From Eudorina sp. 2006-703-Eu-15 (taxonomy: Eukaryota > Chlorophyta > Chlorophyceae > Chlamydomonadales > Volvocaceae), in the NCBI GenBank assembly GCA_003117195.1, contig BDSI01000002.1, positions 1,085,621 to 1,149,620 of the forward strand: a DNA stretch of 64,000 bases. The letters are read 5' to 3'. Below are positions 12,089 to 25,500 of the stretch, in pieces. The position numbers and the translations under genes are program-made. Numbering within the stretch: the first letter of the stretch is position 1; each line of letters opens with the position of its first letter. The notes under the pieces were generated by a model. That model saw only the letters and a list, made by a program, of their open reading frames with translations. It made no database searches and was not told the origin of the DNA.

Positions 12089-15054
12089 TTACGACGCAGC
12101 GGCCATAATGGACCGATGCGCGTCGACCACAAGCGCCATGACGTCCACGGTCGGGCCCTGTAGTTAGAGAGGAAGGAAATCGGACACGTTAATACCTCAG
12201 CGGCCCAATCCTTTGGTATAAAGTTGTTTACAGCTGTAGGCCGCCAACCCAGCATGGCGTATGTTGTCGGCAGCCGCAGATCACAAGGATAAGTACCCCG
12301 AACGGGAAGCAAATCGCAAAACTTACATAAGGCAAAGGCTCCGGGGCGTGAATGTCCGCAGCGGCCGCGCGTGCCAGCGCCCGCGCGCGCTCCTGCACCT
12401 GCTCTGCGCGTTGGCTCTGCGCCCGCAGCTGCCCCAGCAGGGACGGCTGTTGCCCCGGCCCCTGCTGCCGCCGTTGTTGCTCCTCCATGTGGTGGTGCAT
12501 CACCAGCTCCTGCTGTAGACTGGGAGCGAGTGGCCCCGCGCCCGTGCGCAGACGCTTGAAGGCCAGTGTGTTAGAGAAGGGCGTGTGAGTCTGCGGGTCC
12601 ACGTAGCGCGCTGGCAGCGCGGTGATAACGCAGGTAGCCTTATCCGGTACGGGCGGCGCGTAGCTGGGCGCCATCCACCGCGGCGGGACCAGGGTGTTGA
12701 CCAGCTCCAGGGTGGTCTGGGAGGTTGGGAGAAAGGTCGAATGCACATAGACGGACCAGGCAGGTAAGGTGACGTTTCAGTTCGATGCACTGAGGATCCG
12801 GCTCAGTGCTGCAGTATTCGGTGCGCTGAACTCAGCTGCGACCCGCCGTTTTGGTTGGCGTACCGCAGATACGCGCTCGTCAATGTCGCCTCGCCTCATG
12901 TCGGTGCATATGCGTTAGTCTATGACTATGCAAAGTCTATGACTAGTGGTCCATACGCGGAGTTCTGGGGTGGCGTCAGAACAGTGGATATCAGCATCAG
13001 GTCACGATGTGGCCTTCGGGATCTACTATCAAGCTGTATTGGTGAATCCTCACTCGCCACCACCGGAACTGGATAGCTTGCCTGCTTTCCCGCGATACGA
13101 AATCGCACATGGGAAACTGCGGCATCATGAACAAGATGCGCAGATGTGCTGGGTACCTCTTCTCTGGGCGTCACTCCCGGTTCATCGCCACTGGCGCGTC
13201 AAGCACCTCGGGATCTACTATCAAGCTGTGTTAAGAGTTATCATCATCCGCCCGAGAGAGCAAATCGAGGTGGCGTGCGTAGGAACAGGCATCGCCATGC
13301 GTAGGGCGTGTTACCTGATACAACCCGTCTCCCCCTAAGAACACGTCGCCCCATGTCGTGTTCCCGTACCCCATCGGAAATATGCTTGACAATATGCACG
13401 CTAGCAGCAGGGAGCAGGGACATGCAGCAGCGGGGCCCAGATGTAGATACCCCCCACCGCACACCGTTCCGCATAAACCCACCCGTTCCTCGGCGTCCGG
13501 CCCTTTCCGTGACCGGAACTTGATGCTCGGTCCCGTGTGCTTTTTCTTCACGACCTGCGCCTTCCTTTTGGTCTCCTCCTCCTGGGCCAGAAGAGCCTTG
13601 AGGGACCTGCGCCCGCACCAAGACGGGGGAGGCGCGCAAACCTCACTACCAAGAGGTGCACTCCTGCCTAAGGAAGGACGTAATAAATTCAGCAGATCTC
13701 ACATAGCCAAACAGGTAATAGACCAGCAGCACCGAAACATCAGGGAGAAATTCGCGACCCCCAGAACACGCCTACAACTCAGTTCGCTACCAGGGAAGCG
13801 TTCTCCGATGACAGCCTCGGGTGCTTTTCTCAGTTGCTGCGTCGCACCTCGTGTTCTCGATTTCATTCAGCGCGGCCTCCGCAAGCATCTCCTGCTGCGT
13901 CAGTGGGCGCCAGTTGCTGTTGCCGCTCCCTGGACCGCGCCGGCGGGTGGTCTGCGAGACACCCGGCGGTGGTGTTCACATGGTCACGAGACCGGAAGAG
14001 ACATAAGCCAGTGGCAGTGATCGATGTGGGATGGTAGCACTTCCGCATGGGTATGAATGAATGAATAAACGTTACAGCGGACCCCAAAGGGATCAACGGT
14101 TTATACATGGGTACGTGCGTATGCGGACTGCAAATGGTCGCACGCCCAGCACGCCCACCCCACCACGATTGGAAAGTTCTCATAGGCACGGGTGAGCGTA
14201 ATTGATATGCAATTTTGCACTGACCCACTAATTGGTGTTCCTTAACACGAAGTGCGCATCGCGGCAAATAACGTGTTATGGAAGAGCGGAAACCCTGACA
14301 GCCACAGGGAGTCATAACAGCTTGTCGCCTCACCTTCTCCTTAAACTGGCGCTCGCGTTGCGAATCCGCAACCCTTGCGACTGTCGATCGCCGAAGTGTT
14401 GGGGCCACATACACGACCGGCTCCCGCGGAGGCTTTGGCGCCTTGGGGGCCGGGCGCTCGCCGTCCTCTTCCTCGTCCTCTTCCTCCTCGGCCTCCTCGT
14501 CCATATACTCCTCGTCTTCATCGGGTTTCGGCTTTGGTTTCGGTTTGGGTTTCGGTTTGGGCTGTGGCTTAGCTTTGTACCCGGGGGGTTTCAGCGCCTT
14601 CTTCCTGGACGGGGCGCGATGGGGAGCACCGTATGTAGGCGCGGGAGGACGACTCACACCGTAACTCGACGTACGGCGTGCGCCGTGGACGCATACCTGG
14701 GCTCGTCATCCTTGACGACCACCTCTTCGTCATCATCGTCATCTTCCTGCGGTGGATGCGCAGCCAAGCGTCGATTGCCAAACTCAGAAGAACAACCTTT
14801 TTGAGCACACCTACACAAACGCCACGGACACTTCCAAAAGCCTACGAATCAGAGGTGCGGCTTACATCATCGTCAAAGTCCGTGTCCACTTGATCCTCTG
14901 GCTCAGACTCCGTCTTGTAGTCATCGTCTACGGCTTCCTCCTTGAAGAACTCTTGGTTCCAAAAAGTGTTATCTGCTTCGTCTTCTTCGTCGTCCACAGC
15001 TTGCTTCATGCGTTTGCCACGCGTTGAGCGCTCGGGAAGCTTATCTCTACCCAT
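12089..15054 (-). CDS. VPS72: VPS72/SWC2 (YL1) subunit of SWR1 chromatin remodeller
   Basis: H2A.Z-H2B chaperone subunit of the SWR1/SRCAP complex, nuclear. Exons: 15054-14866, 14746-14697, 14604-14334, 13951-13848, 13606-13483, 12716-12327 and 12157-12089, which close in phase to 398 residues. The N-terminal YL1 region has RSTRGKRMKQ and then the acidic NTFWNQEFFKEE and SEPEDQVDTDFDDD, the expected H2A.Z-binding acidic segment. Exon 3 holds a Lys-Pro run (about PKPKPKPKPKPKP) followed by an acidic block. Conserved RPLTQQEMLAEA begins a helix, and VVKKKHTGPSIKF follows. The YL1 C-terminal domain reads CVITALPARYVDPQTHTPFS. A Gln/Ala-rich tail and a short last exon (22 residues, ending MAAAS) complete it. 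The 14605-14696 intron assignment is supported by EPRKKALKPPGYK continuity. Exon 5 to 6 crosses a 766-bp intron, so a small missed exon is possible. Confidence 0.93.
13017..13229. repeat. 21-bp direct repeat pair in VPS72 intron
   Basis: An identical 21-base sequence beginning CGGGATCTACTATCAAGC occurs at 13017-13037 and 13209-13229, in the large intron between exons 5 and 6. Confidence 0.85.
14050..14092. repeat. Dispersed ATTC-tract repeat
   Basis: GAATGAATGAATAAACG is followed by TTACAGCGGACCCCAAAGG. The reverse complement closely matches 7195-7230 (TTGGGGTCCGCTGTACGG then TTCATTCATTCATTG). Both copies are intronic, in different genes. A third ATTC run is at 31372. Confidence 0.6.
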
Positions 15055-16538
15055 TTTGAGTATCGGTCTTCAACCGGAGCACAAGCACGCGGCAATACAA
15101 TTAATCTCACATCCAGTCACTATGAGACGTAATCTGACCTGCGTATCTGCGTTTGCCTTCTAAAACAAAGCGTGCGGCTTTGCCAACCCGTACATGTCTC
15201 CGAAACCGGACGCTACATTGTCGAACTTTGTAAACATGCTGGCAGCTGGCGTGAGACAGCAGCATGTCTAAACAACGACATCAATGGAAATGCTACTTCG
15301 GCCTATGCAGAGGTTCCCAGAGCTGTTGGCAAAGCGCAAGAACTCTTTGTCCATAAGCGCACCCCAATAGGGCAGGCGCTGGACCTCATGGGAGGGTTAA
15401 AATGCGTTGTGTAATCCAAGCAGTGACGACTATCCTTAGCATTCAGTGGATCCCCCTTGACCCCGAGATCGGGAAACCGGGGAAACACAAGGGCAACCGG
15501 GGAAACACAAGGACAGTAGGAATAATCGACTCGGTTATCAGACATGGTGCGATAGTGGGTTAGCCGACACGTCATCCCTCATCAGAGTGGTGCGTACTGC
15601 TTGGTGTGTGCTGGTGAGGACGTGTGGGAATACCCAGTGAGGTCCCGCCGTCGACATGACCGACGCCCTCCGCACCAAAACGATGCATCGAAGTAGACCC
15701 AGGCACGTACCTCACGAAATGCAACGGTACGAGGTGATCCGCAGCAGCAATGCCGAGGGAGTAGTGACCGGGACGACATTGGACACGGAGTGTCTCGGAC
15801 TTCAAGGGAAGAAGCAGGCCCCACAGATACTCCATGGCCGGGCATAAAGGGGCACAACCGCCTGAACGGAGTATCTATTCAATGCCTTTAATGTCCACCC
15901 CCGGGTCAAGACATCTGCGCCGATGATCAAGATCTACACGTAACCGATGAACTGGGTTCACTGGGAGTCCGCCTGGCACCATGCTACGCCGTACTCGTGT
16001 TTGGTCAACCTTGCTTGCCCCGCTCTTCCCCCTGCTTGCCATTTCCTGGAAACGGGGGCTATAGCCACCACACGCACTCTACTCCCCTGAAGATTTCCTC
16101 CGACACGCTTTACGACGCAGAGCTTGTTCCACGCGTGCGAATGCTGGAACGCAGCTGGTTGCACAGGTTTCCACGGGTGCATGACACGAATTCTTTGCGC
16201 GAAGCGAAAACCGCAAACCAATTATATGATAGAAGTTTATGTTAAGATATGCTCTTGACATTTGTCATCCTCGTTTATAGGTCCGGGACTCGGGGTTGTC
16301 ACAGACCTGCAACGGCCAACGTCCGAGCCTGTCCGAGCGACCTATCCAAACCGCCGGGGATTAGCCAACAAGCTAGGCGAGAGAAGTATTGTGCTTACTT
16401 ATGCGCTGCATGATAAATTATTACTGTTGCACTTACTCTTCCATGCGCGTTGTGGCCTTTTGAGCTTACGACCAGTGAGGACAACAAAGAAGCTTTTCAA
16501 TTTCGTCTTGATATTGGATTAAATAATTGCGACAGATA
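15055..16538. other. Divergent intergenic region, VPS72 / calpain
   Basis: This holds the promoters and 5' UTRs of both flanking genes, which point away from each other. It contains a short tandem duplication at about 15474-15513 (CCGGGGAAACACAAGG twice). The last 300 bp before the calpain start are relatively A/T-rich. No recognisable coding exon or RNA gene was seen. Confidence 0.6.
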
Positions 16539-19500
16539 ATGGGCAAAGCAACTGTCTTTGAGGTCAGCGCCTTGGACATGTTCCTCGATGGAAGCGCGTT
16601 AGCCGGGTTTCCGGTGTCACCAGATGGCAAACCCAGCCAAAAATATATTCTTTGTTTCAAGCCACCATTACTTCTAGTGGCTCACCCATTGCCTGTACCG
16701 CTGCTTCAGGACCCGGACTTCCGGCCAAACGAGGATGCCATCTACGAAATCAAATTCAACGGCAATATCTATCAGGGAAGCGACATAACCCGTGTGGTGG
16801 AGTGGTAAGTTTGACCTTCCCGGGTGCGGGTCATCCTCCACCGTACACTGAGGAAGGGATGCCTTACAAAAACCGGTTCACGACCCCCCCCGCCTGCCAC
16901 ACAGGCGCCGCATCAAGGACATGGCGGCTTTCCTCCGGGCGACTGGTGGCAGGTCCAGCATCCGTCTCTTTGAAGGCAAGTGCTTCACCACGTGGGCCGC
17001 GTGGAAGGTGGAACAGTTCATCCGGCGGGGCCACCCCGGGGCTTGGTTGCGGCCATCGGTGCTCCAGATACCAACGCCTCCTGACAATGACGATACCAAA
17101 CGAAACCAACCCTACATCCTTCGCGGACACCAAACATCGGCGCCCAGCCCCTCACCGCCGAACGCGAGAAGCTTCGTTCGATCCACGGACGGCCGCTATC
17201 AACCCCCTTCACTCGGGCAATGCTGGGCCTTTTGGGGCCCCACCTTGGGGACCTGCATCCGCCTGCACCTGCACGTGTGGTCCCCGCTCGTCCAAACCCC
17301 TCCCTGGAGGAGGTGCAGCGGGTACTGCGCCCGCCCGCCCAGCACGCGCCTTGACCGATCCCGCCTCACCCAGCGGGGCAGCCCCGAGGGTTACGTCCAG
17401 ACTGGGGGAGGTCGCGTTGACAACCCCTGTGGCCACTGCCCTAGCACACAGACAGCCACGACCGCCTTCTGGCGGGGCCGCGTGGAGAAAGGGCTCAGCA
17501 ACGGCTGGAAGGTCGTTTCGTTTGTCGTGTGGGATATGGGGGGTTGGGGGGAGGCCCGCGGCTGAAGGCTGAAGGTTTCGTGTGGGGGTATAGGGCTGCA
17601 GGAAGCGGCGAAGCGCCCCGGTGAGGAGCTCCCCCTTCTCCGAGCGGACACCTCGGGGGTGACCTCCCGGACCGCGGAGCCTTCCGCTCCTCCGCACTCA
17701 CCGCCGGCCACTCGCACCCACCCACCCCACAACACGTGTCGCCCGCCCGTGTGTGTGCTCGCTCGCCACAGACGGCGTCCGCGCCACCGACATCGCCCAG
17801 GGGTCGCTGGGGGATTGCTGGCTGCTGTCGTCCCTCGCCTGCCTCGCGACACGCGCGGGCGCCGTGGAGAAGGTACGACAAACACACACATGGCTTCTTG
17901 TTAAACACACATGGTGTTTTCATGTTTTCCAATTCGCAAGTTAATATGGTAAGTATGTTGGTGCTTGGTTTGGGTCGGGCGGGTCTCTTATCTAAACACA
18001 CATGGTGGGCCTGGGCGGGTCTGGGTGGGTTTTACATAAAACACACATGCACGCACGCAATTGGTTGAGAGCGAGGGGACTGAGGCCCCTTACGCCCCTT
18101 TCCCCCCGCATCCCACACACTCGGGGCGCCGCCCATCCAACGGCCCCCTTCCGCCCCCTTTGATCCCCCCGCCCCGCCCCCACCCACTCCGAGCGGGCCG
18201 AGCTGATACGCCCTGGTGTTCCGTTCCCTGTGCAGATATTCTTGACGCCCGAGTACAACGAGGAGGGCAGGTGGGTAGTGCCGGGGCCGCGCCGGCGGTC
18301 GTGGATGGGGACGGAGAGAGGCGGAGGTGGAGGGCGGGCGCTGGGCGGGTGTCAGGGCTTCGTTGCTGGTCTTGGCGCTTGGCCCTGCGGGCCCGGATGA
18401 ATTCCTCCCGCCCCCAGCAGGCATGCACGGCCAGCTGGCAGGCCGGGCTGGGTAAGCCTTGTTTGACGCTCGCGCACCCGGGCCTCAGCAGCTGCTGCCG
18501 CCTCGGTCGGTCTCTCCGGGGCACTCCACTCCCCTGTGCCCACACGTATCCGCATATGGCCGGGGGTGCCCAGCGTGGTGGCTTGGCGAGGGGGCGTCGG
18601 TGACACGGGCCTCCTGGCGTGCCTCGTCGGCAGGGCCCCGCGGGTGGGGTACGACTAGGGTTGGGTTTGACTGGGCGGCGTGGGGTGGGGCGGCGAGAGG
18701 ACGGGGGAAGGGGAGCCTGCCTGGGCGCGTGACCCTTCGCCGCTGAGGTCTGGAGGGCGGCCGGCCGGCCCCTTGACGCGCTTTGCCTGGCGTGCGTGCG
18801 TGCCCCATCCGCCTCCAAAGCCCGACCACCACGTCCCCCCGTCCCCCCTCGGGGCCCTCCGGTCGGTGGCTTCACCTCTAAACCCTGTCGCACCCCTCTC
18901 CGCCGGCAGGTATCAACTGCGGCTGTGGGATAAGCAGACGCGGCGGTACCGGGACGTGGTGGTGGACGATCTGTGAGTGATGAGCGGGGTGGGAGGGGGA
19001 AAGGGGCCGGGGTGGGAGGCGGAGGGGGGAAGGGGAGGTTGGAAGGGGAGGGAAGGGTGTAGCGAGTCGGCAGGCACCAAGGGACGTGTTGCGCAGAGTG
19101 CCAAAGCGAGGAACCGAGCTTCCGGCGTCACAGGATTCTTAGTTCTGTCCATCTGATTGTATAGAGCACAGCGGAAAGTGAAGAACTTCGTGTTGGCACT
19201 GACCTGTGGGAGGGGAGGGGGGAAAGCGGAAGGGGGGCCCGTAGGCAGTGGTCTCCGGAGCGCGGCGGTGCGGGGGCGGGGTATACACACGGTGCCTGCT
19301 CCTGTGCCCGTGTGTCGTACTCTCGGTCGCGCGCGCTGCTGCTGCCTGTTGTGTGCGCATCTCGACACTGCCCACGCCCACACCACCCGCGCAACGCCTG
19401 CCCCACCCCCGCTTTCCTCCCTGCCCCGAAGGATACCCGTGTGGCGGCAGGGCGGCCAGCCCTGCTTCGCGCAGCCCACCGGCAACGAGGCGTGGGTGCT

Positions 19501-22500
19501 GCTGCTGGTGGGTTGTGGGCGTGGGTCGCGGATGTGGGTGTGTGCGAGAGGTGGTGTGGGTGTTGTGGATGTGGGTGGGTGTGTGGAGGCGCACGTGCGG
19601 TGGCTGGACGGGCGGCGCGGACGTCGCCCAGATGGGAAGCGGATGGTGGGGGGGGGGGGGGCGGGGCGCTGCTCTTCGTAGCGCTAGGCGCCGCCCGGGT
19701 CGGGCGGCTGCGGCATGGGGCTGGAGGAGGAACTCCGGAGCCAGGGAGGGGCGGGGCGGGGGCCGCCCGCCGAGCCACGTCGCGCGTCCTTCCCGTGGCG
19801 GTGTACGGCGTGTACGGAGGGGATCGGGGGATCCTGACCGATGTGACGCCCGCCAGGCGCCGCGTCGCAGGCCAATCGAATGCATGCCCACGTCGCCGCC
19901 GCCGCGTGCTTTACCGTTGCTTTACCGTACATGTGTCGTACACAACAGGAGAAGGCCATGGCCAAGTACGTGGGCAACTACTTTTTCCTGGACGGGGGGA
20001 TGGCCTCCTGGGCGCTGGAGACCCTGACGGGGCACTACACGTGCGTGTTCTTGCTGGAGCGGAAGGTGCGCGCGTGTGTGTGTGTGTGGGTTGGTTGGGG
20101 GGGAGGGGCGTTTAGCGAGGGGTCCACCCGAACCACCCATACCCACGATACCTGAGCAAGCTACCTGCAATACATTGGTGTGTGTGAGTGTGTTATGTGT
20201 GAGTGTTATGCATATGTGTTCCCACCCCCACAGTTCGGCCCCAACCGCGACGCCGGCCCCGACCCCCGCGACTGGCGCTGGCTGCGTGCCGAGCTGGCCA
20301 CCAAACCCGCGGACCGCGTGGTGGCGTTCGGCGGCCGCGCCTCGCCGCTCAACCGTACCACGATGTACATGTACGACGAGTCTGACGCCTCCAAGTTCTA
20401 CTCCCAGGAGGAAGTCTTCATGGTGGGGCCCTTGCGGGGGTGGGGGTCCAGGCGGGGTTCAGGCGAAGATAACAACAACGACCCAGAAGGGCTTCGGGGG
20501 TGAATTACAGTATCCGGGGGTTTCTGAGGAGGGGGGGTGCGAGGGTGGGGGGAAGGGCTGCGGGGGTTGCGGTTACGGTGCGGGTTACGGTGCGCGGTCG
20601 GGGGTTCTAGGGGAAAAACAAAGCTCAGCACGAACCCGGGGGGGGCCCATGGGGGTGAGAGCTGAGAGGTGTGGAGGTGTTTGGGGGTAGGGTTCAGAAG
20701 TGCTCCCGACGGTCAGGACGGATGGGAACCCCAAGCGCTGGTACCTGTAGCAGACGGGTCCCGGGGCGGCAGGGTTAGGGGTAGGGGCAGGGGGTGTGAA
20801 AGGGAACGACGCGGCGATTATGGGGGGATGGGTGGTACGACACGGGCGGAGGAGCACCCCCTGGATGCCGGAACTCCCCCTCCTATATCCTCCCTCCCCC
20901 CCTAACCTCCCCCGACCTCCCCGACCTTCCCCGACCTTCCCCAACCTTCCCCAACCTCCTCCCACCTCCCCCAATCTCACCCCCGGCCCCCCAAACCTCC
21001 CCCGCGCTCTCCGCCCCCTGTCCCTCCATCCGCCTGCAGGCTGTGGTGTACCATCTGGCCATCGGCAACCTGGTGGCTGCGGCCACTGTGGGGACTGACG
21101 ATGACACGGTGAGTGGGGAGGGGGGTATGGTGAGGGGGGGAAGGGGGGTATGGTGAGGGGAGAGGGGGGGTATGGCGCGTCGGTTCACAGGCGCGTATGT
21201 GTGCTGCGGTAGCTCAAGACGGTGCGCGGCAGCGCCGGACCAAATTCCCGTATGCGTTCATATCCCCTACGTACCCGATTACCCGATTCCCAACCCGAAA
21301 ATTAGGCCAGAAGGGAAGGGCGGCATTGAAGTGAAGAGACCGCCGTCAGGGCGCTGCCGTTTTGACGCGTTTTGGGGTGGCTCGCCGGAGCTGCGCGTAT
21401 TATGTCCCCCGCATTGACCCCCTCGGCCTGCCGCCCTCCCCCGGGGCCCCCTCCTCCCCCCTGGAGCTGTCAGGAGGTGGACGGGGTGGTACGCGCCCAC
21501 GCCTACACGGTGATGGCGGCCCGGCCCGTCAACAGCAACGGCCGGGGGCAGCTGCTGATGGTGCAGGTGGGGGTGGGGGGGAGGCAGGGAGGGAGGTGGG
21601 AGGGAGGGAGGAGGGAGGGAGGGGGAGGGCTGGAAACGAAAATCATGTCCAGGACGAACCCCGGGCAGGGGGAGGGGCATGGGGGAGGGGCAGGGGTTAC
21701 AGGAAATTGCTCGTCAAGGCTGAACTTGGGGGCAGCGGCGGCCGTTTCCGTAACTGTCAAACACCGCCCATGGGGTCGACTGCATCCCTAGCAGCCCCCG
21801 GTGTGTGTCTGTGTGTGTGTGTGTGTGTGTGTTTGGAAAGGGGGAAAGAAGCCGCATCCTGCGCCGAAGCACCGCCACCCCACCGACCGATGTGTTCGCG
21901 CGCGCAAACCCTTCCCCCCTCCTCCGCCCCTCCGCCCCTTCAACCCCGCCCCCGCTCCTCCATCCCCCCCAAGGTCCGCAACCCGCACGGCTCGGGCGGC
22001 ATCGAGTGGACGGGCGACTGGAGCGACAAGAGCGCGCTGTGGGCCAAACACCCCGAGGTGGGTGGGTGGGCGGGTTGCAGACACACACACACACACACCT
22101 CAGTTCTCTAAGTTCTCTGGCTCAGTTCTCTTTTACACACACACACCCTGTTGTTGCTGTTTTCGTGTTTCCCAAGTCACAGGTTAATATGGTAAGTATA
22201 TTGGTGCTTGGTTTGGGTCGGGCGGGTCTCTTAATTAAACACACACACACACGGTCCTGCCCTACCTGCCTGAGAACACATACAATTTGGGTTCAGGCTG
22301 TAATCATGTACATCGACGATCAAGCTGGACTCCTCGTTTCGCGCGGCTGAATTCTCTTATTCACACACCACGGGTAACCTCGCCCCCCTTCACCCCTTCT
22401 CGTCGTCACTTCGGCCCCCATCTTCCCACCCCTCCTCCCTTTCGCGGTCCCAGGTGGCTGAGGCGGTGGGCTACGTGCCACCCGCCTCCGTGACGGGGCC

Positions 22501-25500
22501 CGCGGGCGCCGCCACGGACGGCTGCTTCTGGATGGAGTGGCGGGACTTTGTGAAGCACTTCAAGGAGCTCACCTTCTGCTGCGCGTGAGGGCGAAGGGAG
22601 GGAAGGAGGGGGGAGGGAAGGGGGGAGGGGAGGGGGGGAGGGGAGGGGGGAGGGGAGGGAGGAGGGAAGGGGGGGAGGGAAGGGGGGGAGGGAAAAGGGA
22701 GGGAAAAGAGGGGCGACTCAGGCGAAACAAGGAGGGAGGCAGTAGATGGAGGGGGGAGAAGAGCGAACTAGGGGAGGAAAGGGAGGAGGGAGGCGAGGGA
22801 GGATCGAATCTGTTGGTTGGTTGGTTGTTGGTTGGTTGTTGGTCAGGTAATCGTCCATCCACGCACCGTTGAAACCATTCCCCTCTCTCCGCCGATCCCG
22901 GCTGCCCCCATCCCCTTGCTGTTCACCCTCCCCCGACTGCGCCGTACAGGAATGGCTTCGACTACGTGGAAGACGACACGGCGGGCTGGGTGGAGGTGTT
23001 CAATGTGAGTCGTCGTACAATGTCGTAAATCGTCGTATGAAATTGTCGTACGGTGGAGTATTCTCTCACGCTCTCCTGGACTGGGTTTGAAGTGCGGCAT
23101 GGTACGAATTTGAGGTCGTCGGGGTTGCACGCAGTGTACCGCCCGGGCACCAACCAACCCCCACCCGACTTCCAACCGACACTCAACCGACTCCAACCAG
23201 AAGAAGGCATGGATCCTCACATTGCCGACGTCCGCCCCCAACCCCACGCGCCACGCCCTCTCCCGTCCCCTGCCCTCCTCCCGGCCTCCCCTACCCGACA
23301 CCAACAGGACCCTGCCTTCCCCCACGACCACCGCTCGTTGGGGGATTACAAATTCATCTTCAACGGCCAACCGAAAACCGGCGCGCAACTGAATGAGGTA
23401 ATCACCTGGTGAGTGCCCCAACCGCCCCCCGGCTCTCCTCAACTGACACTCCGGCGACCGCCCTCTGTTTTCCCCCCTTCCCCGCCCTTCCCAGTATCGC
23501 TTTCGCCCCCTCCCCCTGCTCCCTTCACCCCCCTCAGATACTCCCCATCCAGCACAAAACGGCGCTCCTTCTTCGTCCCCCCACAGCCGTGCACACGTCC
23601 ACACACACACACACACACACTAAAGCGATCTCTTATCTAAACACACACGAAAGCGGCTCTGGGCGGGTTCATCATTAAACACACACGAAAGCGTTGGGGG
23701 AAGGACGGGGCCCAGGTTCCGGAGCGGGTTCCTGCGGTCCGGATCCCTGGGACGTCGGCCAGTACTGTACGGCGGCTTAAGCCCAGACATTCCCTCGTCT
23801 TCACCACCGCCAACCTCTCCAACGGCTCCAACCGCTCCTAAACCCCGCGCTGGGTTCATCAATCGTGTCCTCCTGTCCCCCTCCTCACGCTCCTCCCCCT
23901 CCATCATCGCCCCCTCCATCCTGCTCTTCCTCCCTTCATCACGGCCCTCCCGGCACCCGCCCACCCGCGGCTGCTGCCCCCCCCCCCAGGCTGCGGCTGA
24001 AGGACATCGCCGCCCCCGAGCAGTTCCGCAAGGGGGCCCGCGGGCTCAAGCTCTTCGCGGGCGGCGGCACGCACCCGAACGACATCGACGGGGGCTCCAC
24101 GGGCCTTATGGTGGCGGTGGCGTGCCTCGCGAACAAGCCGGGGGCCATCGAGGAGGTACGACAAGGAGGGGGCCTGGAGAGCCAAAGGGGGAAAGTACGG
24201 TAAACGGGGGATGGGATGGGGTTGGGGGGCGGGGTGTGGAAGGGGAGGGGAGGGGCGGGGAGATGCCTTGGAGGTGGTGGGTGTTTGGGGCCCGGTGGCG
24301 GGAAACCACGAGGGGGAGTTTATGGGGGGGGGGGGTAGGGCGCCCTGTCCTGTGCTGCGGCGGTTGTCTGTTGTCAGTTGTCGATTGTCAGTTGTTGTCG
24401 GTTGGAGATACCGGTCAGCGGTGCCTCTAGGTTTTTCCCGCCGCAGGCGCCCTTGAAAGCGGCCTCCCCGCCCCACCAACACCCCTACCCTCCCGGGTGG
24501 ATGTCCCCCCTCCGCAGCTCTTCGTGAGCGGGAAGGAGTACCGACCCGACGGAGCCTACCAAGTACGACTGTACGAACCCAAATCCGGAGTCGTCTCCAT
24601 CACGCCGTTCGATGACTGGTGTGTCTCCAAGGAGGGGCAGGGGGCGGGCGGCGGTCAGAGGGAAAGGGGGGCCTGCCGGGGGCGGGGTGTATGGGATCAC
24701 CTACAGGGAGGGGTGTAGGTGTGGGGGAGTCTAGGCCAGGGCCGCCACATGCCGGCAGGTGGTTGAAATCAAAACCGCCCAGACACACCCAAGCCAGGGG
24801 ATAAACACGTCGGCGGGTAGTGATAGGGCGCGGCGTGTGTACTTGGGGGGCCCGGGTTTCGGGGTCCGGAACGGGAAATATGACCCGTGGGTCGTTCAAG
24901 TGCCAGCCCTGTCCCCCTGTCCGTGGTGCCCGCGACCCGGCCCCCCACCAGTGCTCGTCCGCCACCTCCTGCTTGTCGTTTCATTTCACGGCCTCCGACC
25001 CTCCGTTCGTACGTTCGTACATCCTTGGACTCCGTCCCTCCCCTTGTCACAATACACTACATTTCCCCATCCCCTCCCTTCCCCTCTTCGGAATCCGCAC
25101 TCGCACACCACCCCAAACCCACTCCCCGCTCCCCTGGCCCCCAGGATTCCCTGCTACAACGGCTCCCCCATCACCAAGACCAAGATACTGGGGAGCGAGG
25201 TCTGGGTGCTGCTGCTGGAGAAGGCCGTGGCGCGGCTGGTGGTGGGTGGGGGGTGAGGCGTGGTGCGTAGGGGGGGACCCGGACTGGTGGGAGGGTGGCG
25301 CGGCGGGATGGGGGGTGGGGGGATGGGGGAGGTAGGGCCGGGTGGTCATTGGTTTATCAGTTGGTGCTCCTGCGCGCTTTCGCTGTCTTGGTTGACATCA
25401 GGGACTCAAGGCTCAGGCCCTGTCGAAGCGCCACCCGAGTATTGAGGAGCTTGGTTGAGCGGTGTCTGGGGCTGGGGCTGGGGCTGGGGCTGGGCGCTCC

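Noticed and set aside
22800..22850. GGTT-type runs considered as telomere-like repeats (also 63796)
   Set aside because: Tetranucleotide microsatellites; they do not match the TTTTAGGG telomere unit typical of this group.
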